From: an uncultured Ruminococcus sp.
GTDB lineage: Bacteria > Bacillota > Clostridia > Oscillospirales > CAG-272
Direction of reading: 5' to 3'
Assembly (NCBI GenBank): GCA_902766575.1
Contig: CACXED010000286.1
Location: forward strand, 1 to 9,178
Length of the DNA: 9,178 nt
Under the pieces are notes generated by a model that was not told the origin of the DNA, ran no database searches, and was given only the letters and a program-made list of their open reading frames with translations. Position numbers and translations under genes: made by a program. Below, in pieces: positions 1 through 5,865 of this stretch (position 1 is the first letter of the stretch; each line of letters starts with the position of its first letter).

Positions 1-571
1 AGCCGACGTGACAGTCGGGCTTGCTGCAGCCGTGTTCGTCGCCGCGGTCAAAGTAGATTTCGGAGCAGGGACCTCCGGGACCTGAGCCGTGCTCCCAGAA
101 GTTGTCCTCCTTGCCGAGACGGACGATATGCGACGGGTCGACGCCGATCTCGTCCTTCCAGATGCTGTAAGCCTCGTCGTCGTTCTCATAGACCGACGGC
201 CAGAGCAGCTCGGCGGGGATTTCGAGCACCTTTGTAAGAAACTCCCACGCCCACGCGATAGCCTCGTGCTTGAAGTAATCGCCGAACGAGAAGTTTCCGA
301 GCATTTCGAAGAATGTGCCGTGACGCGCGGTATGACCGACGCGGTCAAGGTCGGGCGTGCGGATACATTTCTGGCAGGTCGTGACGCGGTGACGCGGAGG
401 CTCGACCTCGCCGGTGAAAAACTTCTTCATCGGCGCCATGCCGGAATTTATCAGCAGCAGAGATTTGTCGTTGTTGGGTATAAGCGAAAAGCTGGGCAGA
501 CGGAGATGTCCCTTTGATTCAAAGAAAGAAAGATATTTCTCGCGCAGCTCATTTAAGCCGGTCCATTGCAT
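1..571 (-). CDS. alaS: Alanyl-tRNA synthetase, N-terminal part (partial, runs off left edge)
   Basis: Cytoplasmic class II aminoacyl-tRNA synthetase that charges tRNA-Ala with alanine. Only the first 190 codons are in the window (the full protein is usually about 870-880 residues), covering most of the catalytic aminoacylation core. Visible landmarks are INSGMAPMKKFF at residues 41-52 (motif 1 region), RTPDLDRVGHTARHGTFFEM at 71-90 followed by LGNFSFGDYFK (motif 2 region), and GPGGPCSEIYFDRG at 164-177, all highly specific to AlaS. The start is the ATG at 569-571, giving MQWTGLNELREKYLSFFESK, the usual AlaS beginning. A strong GGAGG lies at 581-585, nine bases upstream. The gene has its own consensus promoter at 615-643, and its leader of about 37 nt is too short for a T-box. 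It follows the AraC-type gene on the same strand but looks independently transcribed. Identification is near certain. Confidence 0.97.
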   Translation of the reverse strand, partial: MQWTGLNELREKYLSFFESKGHLRLPSFSLIPNNDKSLLLINSGMAPMKKFFTGEVEPPRHRVTTCQKCIRTPDLDRVGHTARHGTFFEMLGNFSFGDYFKHEAIAWAWEFLTKVLEIPAELLWPSVYENDDEAYSIWKDEIGVDPSHIVRLGKEDNFWEHGSGPGGPCSEIYFDRGDEHGCSKPDCHVG

Positions 572-614
572 TTTAGTTATCCTCCAGATGCGAAATAAAT
601 CTTTTCATTATTTT

Positions 615-643
615 ATTATACCAAATTTCGCGTCTTTTGTCAA
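615..643 (-). promoter_or_regulatory. Consensus sigma-A promoter of alaS
   Basis: Read on the minus strand, this is an exact TTGACA (638-643), a 17-base spacer and an exact TATAAT (615-620). All twelve hexamer positions match the housekeeping sigma consensus. Transcription would start near 608, giving a leader of roughly 37 nt to the alaS ATG at 571. The promoter begins 17 bases past the stop codon of the upstream AraC-type gene. No rho-independent hairpin separates the two, so some read-through from that gene is possible. Start of transcription is inferred from spacing only. Confidence 0.85.
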
Positions 644-660
644 TAGTGCGGGCGAATATT

Positions 661-1422
661 TTATAAATTTGACGGGAGCTTTCTGTACTCGCGTGGCGAG
701 ATGCCGGTCTCCGATCTGAATACCCGTCTGAAATAGGTCTCCGAGCCGAAGCCGAGCCGCTCGGCTATCTCGGAGATCGTCAGCTCGGTCGTCCCGAGCA
801 GCCGCTGCGCAGACATGATGAGCAGCCGCTTCCGGTAATCCATCGGCGAAAGTCCGACCGACTCACGAAAGCAGGTATACAGATGCGACTCGGACATATG
901 GCAGAGCGACGCTAACTTCGCGACCGTACATTCCCGCTCGGGCGAGAGCTCGAGATAATCGAGCGCCGGACGGATCCGCGGGTCGGATCGCGTCTCGACC
1001 GAATGAAGCCGGTTCCAGACGCTTCCGAGCACGCGGTAGAACAGCTCGCAGGTCTTGAAATCCGGCGAGCTCCGCGTCATAGCCAGAGAAAAGCACTCGG
1101 CGAGGCTCTCGTCCCCATCGAGCCTTTGAACCGTGTAGCGCCGTTCACGGACAAAGGGCATCAGAAAATGAAAGCAGTCCATCGTTGACGGCGTGTCGTC
1201 CCAGTAGGAGATATAAGTCCCGCCGACCGGAATGAACAGGATATCGCCGGGCGAGAGCCTGAAGCTCCGTCCCTCGGTGACATATTCTGCGCTGCCTTTT
1301 CTGACATAGGCAACGCTCGCGATCGGTCTCGGGAGCGTCCGGAAATCGTCCGAATGTCCCGGCGGCATATTATAGACATAGCATTTCAAGAGACGCGGAA
1401 ACTGCGCGTAATCGTCCATCAT
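661..1422 (-). CDS. AraC-family transcriptional regulator (cupin sensor plus double HTH)
   Basis: A 253-residue DNA-binding regulator of normal size for the family. The N-terminal half (about 25-95) looks like an AraC-type cupin ligand-binding domain, with LSPGDILFIPVGG at 56-68 as the typical beta-barrel turn. The C-terminal 90 residues hold two helix-turn-helix units: VAKLASLCHMSESHLYTCFRE at 167-187, and ISEIAERLGFGSETYFRRVF at 216-235 followed by the family signature ending ISPREYRK at 241-248. Two consecutive ATG codons (1420-1422 and 1417-1419) follow an AAGGAG at 1429-1434, and either could be used. It has its own exact-consensus promoter at 1469-1497. It is divergent from the dehydrogenase at 1547, whose promoter overlaps its own, so that gene is the likeliest target. 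Such regulators often sense sugars or other small carbon compounds, but the ligand cannot be read here. Confidence 0.93.
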   Translation of the reverse strand: MMDDYAQFPRLLKCYVYNMPPGHSDDFRTLPRPIASVAYVRKGSAEYVTEGRSFRLSPGDILFIPVGGTYISYWDDTPSTMDCFHFLMPFVRERRYTVQRLDGDESLAECFSLAMTRSSPDFKTCELFYRVLGSVWNRLHSVETRSDPRIRPALDYLELSPERECTVAKLASLCHMSESHLYTCFRESVGLSPMDYRKRLLIMSAQRLLGTTELTISEIAERLGFGSETYFRRVFRSETGISPREYRKLPSNL

Positions 1423-1468
1423 AGCTTGCTCCTTTATCGAAAATCATAGGATCGTACCATTTTTAAGT

Positions 1469-1497
1469 ATTATACGCTCTTTTAATTCTCCTGTCAA
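1469..1497 (-). promoter_or_regulatory. Consensus sigma-A promoter of the AraC-type gene
   Basis: On the minus strand there is an exact TTGACA at 1492-1497, a 17-base spacer and an exact TATAAT at 1469-1474. Transcription should start near 1462, leaving a leader of about 40 nt before the ATG at 1422. Its -35 box lies inside the spacer of the opposing promoter for the dehydrogenase, so the two cannot easily be occupied by RNA polymerase at once. This is a sequence-only call, but the match is perfect. Confidence 0.82.
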
Positions 1498-1508
1498 TAT
1501 GCTATAAT
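1480..1508 (+). promoter_or_regulatory. Extended -10 promoter of the divergent SDR gene
   Basis: On the plus strand an exact TATAAT at 1503-1508 is preceded by TGC (1500-1502), giving the extended -10 form TGnTATAAT, with a further TA just upstream. The -35 region at the proper 17-base distance (1480-1485, TTTTAA) is poor. A promoter like this works without a good -35 box and is often helped by an activator. The predicted start, near 1515, leaves a leader of about 32 nt. It overlaps the AraC-type gene's promoter by 18 bp. Confidence 0.7.
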
Positions 1509-1510
1509 AA

Positions 1511-1520
1511 ATTTGCAAAT
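1511..1520. promoter_or_regulatory. 10-bp perfect palindrome at the SDR transcription start (possible operator)
   Basis: ATTTGCAAAT is its own reverse complement and sits two bases after the -10 box of the SDR promoter, over the expected transcription start. A protein bound here would block that promoter. AraC-family proteins usually bind direct or asymmetric repeats rather than short palindromes, and the region is AT-rich, so chance is a real possibility. Confidence 0.25.
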
Positions 1521-1546
1521 AAAAAACCGAAAGGAAGCAAAAAATC

Positions 1547-2266
1547 ATGGAATATTCAAATCGCACGGCGCTGATCACAGGAGCGTCTGAGGGTATCGGA
1601 CGCGCGACGGCTCTCATGCTCGCAAAACGCGGAGTAGATACTGTGCTGCTCGACGTCAAGGAGGATCGGCTTCTGAGCCTCGAAGCGGAGATCAAGGCGC
1701 TCGGACGCAGAGCGCTCGCGATAGTCTGCGACATGGGCGACGAGACCGCAATAAACGCGGCGGTCGCAAAGGCGAACAAATTTGCGAAAATTGATATTCT
1801 CGTCAACAACGCCGCGCTCTGGCGCAACGAGTGCAAGCCCTTTGTCAATACCTCGCCTGAGAGCTGGAAGCAGCGCTGGATGGTCAACGTCTGGGGACTG
1901 ATGTATCTGACGCAGAAGCTCCTCCCGCCGATGCTCGAGCAGCGCTGGGGACGGATCATCAACGTCTCGTCGGTCGCCGGACGCTACGGTATCGCGAACA
2001 TGGTCGATTATTCGACGACAAAAGGCGCGGTTCACTCGTTCACAAAGGCGCTCGCCAAGGAGACGAGCCCCTACAATGTCCTCGTTACCTCGGTCTCGCC
2101 CGGGAACGTCGGCAACGGTCAGCTTCTGCAGAACGAGCTCTCCTACATCGGGCGCGAATCGTCTTACGACGAACAGGCGGAGATGATCTGCTTCCTCGCC
2201 AGCGAAAACGCAAGCTACTGCTCCGGTCAGGACTTTCAGGTTGACGGCTGCAGGAAGAAGATGTGA
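1547..2266 (+). CDS. Short-chain dehydrogenase/reductase (classical SDR), substrate unknown
   Basis: A 239-residue cytoplasmic oxidoreductase with a Rossmann fold, normal for classical SDRs. It shows the cofactor loop TGASEGIG (11-18), NNAA (87-90) and a complete catalytic tetrad: Asn114 in WMVNVWG, Ser142 in INVSSVAG, Tyr155 and Lys159 in YSTTK. Asp36 at the end of the second beta strand (LLDVKED) suggests NAD(H) rather than NADP(H). The region after the active site (SPGNVGNGQLLQNELSYIG, 184-202) is unlike FabG in sequence, and the C-terminus ends in a basic GCRKKM. The start is supported by AAGGA at 1531-1535, eleven bases upstream. It is a single-gene transcript closed by the hairpin at 2279-2312. 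It is divergent from the AraC-type regulator, which suggests induction by a small molecule, perhaps a sugar or polyol. The substrate cannot be assigned, and a generic FabG label would be unsafe. Confidence 0.9.
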   Translation: MEYSNRTALITGASEGIGRATALMLAKRGVDTVLLDVKEDRLLSLEAEIKALGRRALAIVCDMGDETAINAAVAKANKFAKIDILVNNAALWRNECKPFVNTSPESWKQRWMVNVWGLMYLTQKLLPPMLEQRWGRIINVSSVAGRYGIANMVDYSTTKGAVHSFTKALAKETSPYNVLVTSVSPGNVGNGQLLQNELSYIGRESSYDEQAEMICFLASENASYCSGQDFQVDGCRKKM

Positions 2267-2278
2267 AATAAGAAGCCG

Positions 2279-2312
2279 AAAACTCCCCCGTCTGTCGCGA
2301 CGGAGGAGTTTT
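2279..2312. terminator. Bidirectional rho-independent terminator
   Basis: Arms at 2279-2292 and 2299-2312 pair over 14 positions with one C-A mismatch around a six-base loop (TGTCGC). The stem starts with four A-T pairs and has a GC-rich core. On the plus strand it is followed by a T-rich tail and ends transcription of the SDR, 12 bases past its stop. On the minus strand the arm ends in TTTT and lies 3 bases past the end of the arginine operon. One hairpin therefore probably serves both converging units. The minus-strand tail is short, so termination in that direction may be weaker. Confidence 0.85.
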
Positions 2313-2315
2313 ATA

Positions 2316-2837
2316 TTAGCTTAGTCTATAAGCCGTTATGAAAATCTTATGCCTGACCGTGAATTTTTCGGGCAGCTCAGACATCAGCGCGAGATGACGT
2401 TTTTCGAATCTTTCGAGCATATCGCCGTCCATCGAGCCAAGCACTCCGCGGCAGGTCAGCATACGTCCGTGCCAGCTCTCTCGGGTGAACGGCAGCTCGG
2501 CACAGAAGCTCTCCATTATAGGATTGTCGAAAATGTGTATCTTAAGGTCGGCAACCGCCACAGAGCCGCTGTTCCAGTCCGGATTGATCTCGCGCACCAA
2601 CGCAGACGACGCGGAAGCTATATGGTCGTCCTTAATCCAGCCGACGTAGACCTTGACGAAAATACCGCCGGGTTTAAGCAGACGCTTTATCTCGGCTTTC
2701 ATGCGCTCGCGATCAAAATACCAGAAGCATTGAACCGAGCTTACAGCGTAGTAAGCTCCGGTCGGACAGCCGTTGTCCTCAGCAGACGTTCGTCCGAAAT
2801 CAAACTCGCGCCCGTTGTCAACCTCGCGGTTTTTCAT
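2316..2837 (-). pseudogene. 5'-truncated class I SAM-dependent methyltransferase remnant
   Basis: A 173-residue open frame matching only the central and C-terminal part of a class I (Methyltransf_11-like) methyltransferase. Recognisable pieces are TSAED (17-21), AVSSVQCFWYFDRERM (31-46, the strand 4 region) and RLLKPGGIFVKVY (52-64, the strand 5 region). The N-terminal 60-70 residues carrying the glycine-rich SAM-binding motif I are absent, because upstream DNA is argF. The acidic residue usual just before the AVSSV strand appears to be replaced in GAYYAV. It has no Shine-Dalgarno sequence before the ATG at 2835-2837, and it lies in the same reading frame as argF, separated only by the argF TAA and three codons. 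It is the last cistron before the terminator. A functional small protein cannot be excluded because the frame is intact, but SAM binding looks impossible. The family call is from motif shape only. Confidence 0.65.
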
Positions 2838-2846
2838 TGAATTAAA

Positions 2847-3761
2847 TTACTGCGCGCCCATCAGCTTGACCATGACGGCCTTCTGAGCATGGAGACGGTT
2901 CTCAGCCTCCTCGAAAATCTCGTTCGCGTGAGCCTCAAAGACCTTCGCGGTGATCTCCTCGCCGCGATGAGCGGGCAGACAGTGCTGAACCATAACGTCC
3001 TTAGCCGCTACGTCAACGACCTCGTCGTTGATCTGATAGCCCTTGAATACGAGCTTGCGCTTTTCAGCCTCGCCCTCCTGACCCATCGACGCCCAGACGT
3101 CGGTAAAGAGAACGTCAGCATCCTTTGCGGCTTCGAGAATGTTGTCGGTGAGCTGGAACTTGTCGCCGTAGGGAGCCGCGAAATCGAGCACCTGCTTGTC
3201 CGGCGAGTAGTCGGTCGGGCAGGCTGCGGCAACCTTCATGCCGACGGTAAGTCCGCCGACGATGAGCGAGTTCGCCATATTGTTTCCGTCGCCGATGTAG
3301 CACATCTTGAGCCCGTCAAAGCCGCCCTTGAACTCGCGGATCGTCAGCAGGTCGGCGAGCACCTGGCAGGGATGGCAGTAGTCGGTCAGACCGTTGATTA
3401 TCGGAATATCCGCGTAGTCGGCGAGATCCTCGACCTCTTTCTGCGCGAATGTGCGGATCATGATACCGTCGAGATAGCGCGAGAGCACGCGCGCGGTGTC
3501 CTCGATCGGCTCTCCGCGTCCGATCTGTAAGTCGCGCGAGGAGAGGAACAGAGCCTGTCCGCCGAGCTGATACATTCCGGTCTCGAACGAGACGCGGGTG
3601 CGGGTCGAGGCTTTCTGGAAGATCATTCCGAGCGTCTTTCCGGCGAGCAGCTTGTGCTCGATGCCGTTCTTGCGCTCGTATTTGAGCTGAGAGGCGAGAT
3701 TGAGTATATCGAGTACGTCCTCCTTTGAGAGGTCGGACATTTTCAGAAGATCGTTTTTCAT
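2847..3761 (-). CDS. argF: Ornithine carbamoyltransferase
   Basis: Cytoplasmic enzyme that joins carbamoyl phosphate to ornithine to make citrulline, the sixth step of arginine synthesis. It normally works as a homotrimer. At 304 residues it has the usual length, with all signatures intact: the carbamoyl-phosphate loop STRTR at 52-56, HPCQ at 130-133, the ornithine-binding SMG at 225-227 and HCLPAHRGEE at 260-269, which carries the catalytic Cys261. HCLP and SMG distinguish it from aspartate carbamoyltransferase. The ATG at 3759-3761 is preceded by an AAGGGG stretch in the 13-base gap after argD, so the two are tightly coupled. The biosynthetic setting indicates the anabolic enzyme rather than the arginine-deiminase form. 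Its stop codon is followed in frame, after three codons, by the start of the methyltransferase remnant. Confidence 0.97.
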   Translation of the reverse strand: MKNDLLKMSDLSKEDVLDILNLASQLKYERKNGIEHKLLAGKTLGMIFQKASTRTRVSFETGMYQLGGQALFLSSRDLQIGRGEPIEDTARVLSRYLDGIMIRTFAQKEVEDLADYADIPIINGLTDYCHPCQVLADLLTIREFKGGFDGLKMCYIGDGNNMANSLIVGGLTVGMKVAAACPTDYSPDKQVLDFAAPYGDKFQLTDNILEAAKDADVLFTDVWASMGQEGEAEKRKLVFKGYQINDEVVDVAAKDVMVQHCLPAHRGEEITAKVFEAHANEIFEEAENRLHAQKAVMVKLMGAQ

Positions 3762-3774
3762 TTCTGTTTCCCCT

Positions 3775-4953
3775 TTACTTCAGAATTTCGGTTAAGATTT
3801 CGAGTCCGCGGTCTATCTCCGCGTATGTGATGGTCAGCGGCGGCAGGAGACGGATAACGTCCTTTCCGGCGGTCAGTACAAGCAGCCCGGCGTCGGCGCA
3901 GTCATGCAGATAATCCTTGGGATTTCCGACGACCTGAATACCGATCATCATTCCCTTTCCGCGCAGTCCGACGACCTTGGAGAGCTTGGCGGCGAGCAGC
4001 TTTTCGCAGAAATATTCGCCCTTTTTCGCGACCTCGGCTAAAAATTCGGGCTTGGATACCCGGCCGACGACCTCGACCGCTCCGGCGCATACGACCGGAT
4101 TGGCTCCGAACGTCGAGCCGTGCATTCCCGCTCCGAGCGTGTTCTCGGTCTTTTCTCCGGCGAGGAAGGCTCCGATCGGCAGCCCTCCGCCGAGCCCCTT
4201 TGCAAGGGTCAGAATGTCCGGCTTTATACCGAAATGCTCGAACGCGAAGAATTTTCCGGTGCGCCCGATTCCGGTCTGAACCTCGTCGAAGATGAGCAGG
4301 ATATCGCGCTCGTCGCAGAGCTTGCGAAGCGCCTTTACATAGTCGGTATCAAGCTCGTTTACGCCGCCCTCGCCCTGAATCGGCTCGGCGATGACCGCGC
4401 AGACGCTGCCGTCGATCGCCGCTTCGAGAGCCGCGATATCGTTCGCCGGGACATATTTGAAGCCCTCGGTGAACGGCTCGAAATAGTGGTGGAACACGTC
4501 CTGACCGGTCGCGGCGAGCGTCGTTATCGTCCGTCCGTGGAAGGAGTTGACGAGCGAGATCACCGTCGCTCTGCCCTCGCCGTACTTGTCGTGAGAGTAC
4601 TTGCGGGCGAGCTTGATCGCGCCCTCGTTCGCCTCCGCGCCCGAGTTTCCGAAGAACACGCGCTTGAGACCTGAGAGCTTCACAAGGCTCTCGGCGAGCT
4701 GTCCGGCTTTGTCGCAGTAAAAATAGTTCGACATATGCTGAATCGAGCCGAGCTGTTCCTCGACCGCTCGGATCCAGCCCTCGTCGCAGTAGCCGAGAGA
4801 GTTGACTCCGATGCCGCTCGTGAAGTCGATGTATTCCCTGCCGTCCGCGTCGGCCATAGTCGCCGAGCGGCCGCTGACCGGAGCTATCTTCAGCCTGCCG
4901 TAGGTCTGCATTATGTATTCGTGATCGAGCGAAATGATTTCGTTGTTTGTCAT
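3775..4953 (-). CDS. argD: Acetylornithine aminotransferase
   Basis: PLP-dependent class III aminotransferase that transfers the amino group of glutamate to N-acetylglutamate semialdehyde, giving N-acetylornithine. The 392-residue length is typical. Landmarks are SGIGVNSLGY (46-55), the phosphate-binding NSGAEANE (103-110), NSFHGRT (136-142), PIQGEGG (191-197), DEVQTGIGRTG (223-233, with the ring-binding Asp), the PLP lysine Lys252 in TLAKGLGGGLPIG, and HGSTFGANP (278-286). I chose the ATG at 4951-4953 (MTNNEIISLDHEYIMQTYGR) because it follows AAAGGTG at 4964-4970. A frame opening upstream to 5112 would run through argB with unrelated sequence. It may also act on succinyl-diaminopimelate in lysine synthesis, as many ArgD proteins do, but nothing here tests that. 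Confidence 0.96.
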   Translation of the reverse strand: MTNNEIISLDHEYIMQTYGRLKIAPVSGRSATMADADGREYIDFTSGIGVNSLGYCDEGWIRAVEEQLGSIQHMSNYFYCDKAGQLAESLVKLSGLKRVFFGNSGAEANEGAIKLARKYSHDKYGEGRATVISLVNSFHGRTITTLAATGQDVFHHYFEPFTEGFKYVPANDIAALEAAIDGSVCAVIAEPIQGEGGVNELDTDYVKALRKLCDERDILLIFDEVQTGIGRTGKFFAFEHFGIKPDILTLAKGLGGGLPIGAFLAGEKTENTLGAGMHGSTFGANPVVCAGAVEVVGRVSKPEFLAEVAKKGEYFCEKLLAAKLSKVVGLRGKGMMIGIQVVGNPKDYLHDCADAGLLVLTAGKDVIRLLPPLTITYAEIDRGLEILTEILK

Positions 4954-4988
4954 TTTTGGTAAAACACCTTTCGTTTGAAAGTCAGCCG

Positions 4989-5852
4989 TCACTGCTTGAA
5001 AAGCGTTCCGATACCCTCGTCGGAGAGCATCTCGACAAGTATCGAGTGCGGAATCCTGCCGTCGAGAATTACGGTATGACCTATACCGCCGATGACCGCG
5101 TCGGCACAGCACTTGACCTTGGGTATCATGCCGCCCGAGATTATTCCCTGCTCGATCAGGCTGTCGATCTCGCTGATTCTGATTTCGGGAATCAGCGTCG
5201 ATTCGTCCTTGGGATCGCGCATAACTCCGAGCGTGTCGGTCAGCAGCATCAGGTTCTGCGCGCCGAGAGCTATCGCTATCTTGCAGGCGGCGGTGTCGGC
5301 GTTGATATTGTAGACCGAGCTCTCGCTGTCGCCGAAGGCTATCGTCGAGACGACCGGAATGTAGCCCTTTTCGATGTTGTCGCGGATAATCGAAGCGTCG
5401 ACCTCGCAGATCTCGCCGACGTTGCCGTAGTCGTATTCGCCGACGAGCTTTTTCGCCTTGATCATTCCGCCGTCGATGCCCGAGAGACCTACGGCTCTGC
5501 CGCCGATCTGCTCGATTTTGTTGACGAGGTCCTTGTTGGTCTTTCCGGCGAGAACCATCTGAACTACCTCGATAGTCTCGTCGTCGGTGTAGCGCAGACC
5601 GTTGATGAACTTCGACTCCTTGCCGATCTTCTTGAGCATACCCGAAATCTCAGGTCCGCCGCCGTGAACCAGCACGACGTTGATTCCGACCAGAGAAAGC
5701 AGCACGATATCCGAAATGACCGCGTTCTTGAGCTCCTCGTTGACCATCGCGTTTCCGCCGTACTTCACGACGACTGTACGGCCGTAGTATTTCTGTATGT
5801 AGGGGAGCGCCTGAATCAGCACTTCCGCCTTGTCCTGATTTGAAATATTCAT
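4989..5852 (-). CDS. argB: Acetylglutamate kinase, arginine-sensitive type
   Basis: Phosphorylates N-acetylglutamate with ATP to N-acetylglutamyl phosphate; amino-acid-kinase fold, 287 residues. Seen are KYGGNAM (30-36, nucleotide-binding lysine and glycine loop), HGGGPEI (63-69), RYTD (87-90), NINADTAA (182-189) and the C-terminal GGMIPK (240-245). An N-terminal helix before the kinase core contains ALPYIQKYYG (15-24). Together with DEGIGTLF near the end (278-285), this is the pattern of hexameric kinases inhibited by arginine, unlike the shorter E. coli form. From family knowledge this makes it the probable feedback control point, as expected where ArgJ recycles acetyl groups. The start at 5850-5852 has GAGG at 5860-5863, seven bases upstream. 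The argJ stop codon lies just before this site, with 13 bases between the genes. A longer frame up to 5936 overlaps argJ and lacks family similarity. Confidence 0.96.
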   Translation of the reverse strand: MNISNQDKAEVLIQALPYIQKYYGRTVVVKYGGNAMVNEELKNAVISDIVLLSLVGINVVLVHGGGPEISGMLKKIGKESKFINGLRYTDDETIEVVQMVLAGKTNKDLVNKIEQIGGRAVGLSGIDGGMIKAKKLVGEYDYGNVGEICEVDASIIRDNIEKGYIPVVSTIAFGDSESSVYNINADTAACKIAIALGAQNLMLLTDTLGVMRDPKDESTLIPEIRISEIDSLIEQGIISGGMIPKVKCCADAVIGGIGHTVILDGRIPHSILVEMLSDEGIGTLFKQ

Positions 5853-5865
5853 CTGCTTACCTCGG

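Noticed and set aside
89..719. Plus-strand open frames opposite alaS and its promoter
   Set aside because: They lie antisense to a clear AlaS N-terminus and show no family features; one even runs across the alaS promoter.
2826..2837. Shared ATGAAAAAC start of argF and the methyltransferase fragment as a sign of duplication
   Set aside because: Similarity ends after nine bases; Lys-Asn codons after ATG are common, and the following sequences are unrelated.
4954..5112. N-terminal extension of ArgD by 53 residues
   Set aside because: The extra sequence is Arg-rich, overlaps the 3' end of argB and has no family match, while the ATG at 4951-4953 has a Shine-Dalgarno site and begins a normal ArgD.
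4947..5843. Plus-strand open frame of 298 codons opposite argB
   Set aside because: Antisense shadow of argB with the same biased composition and no recognised motif.
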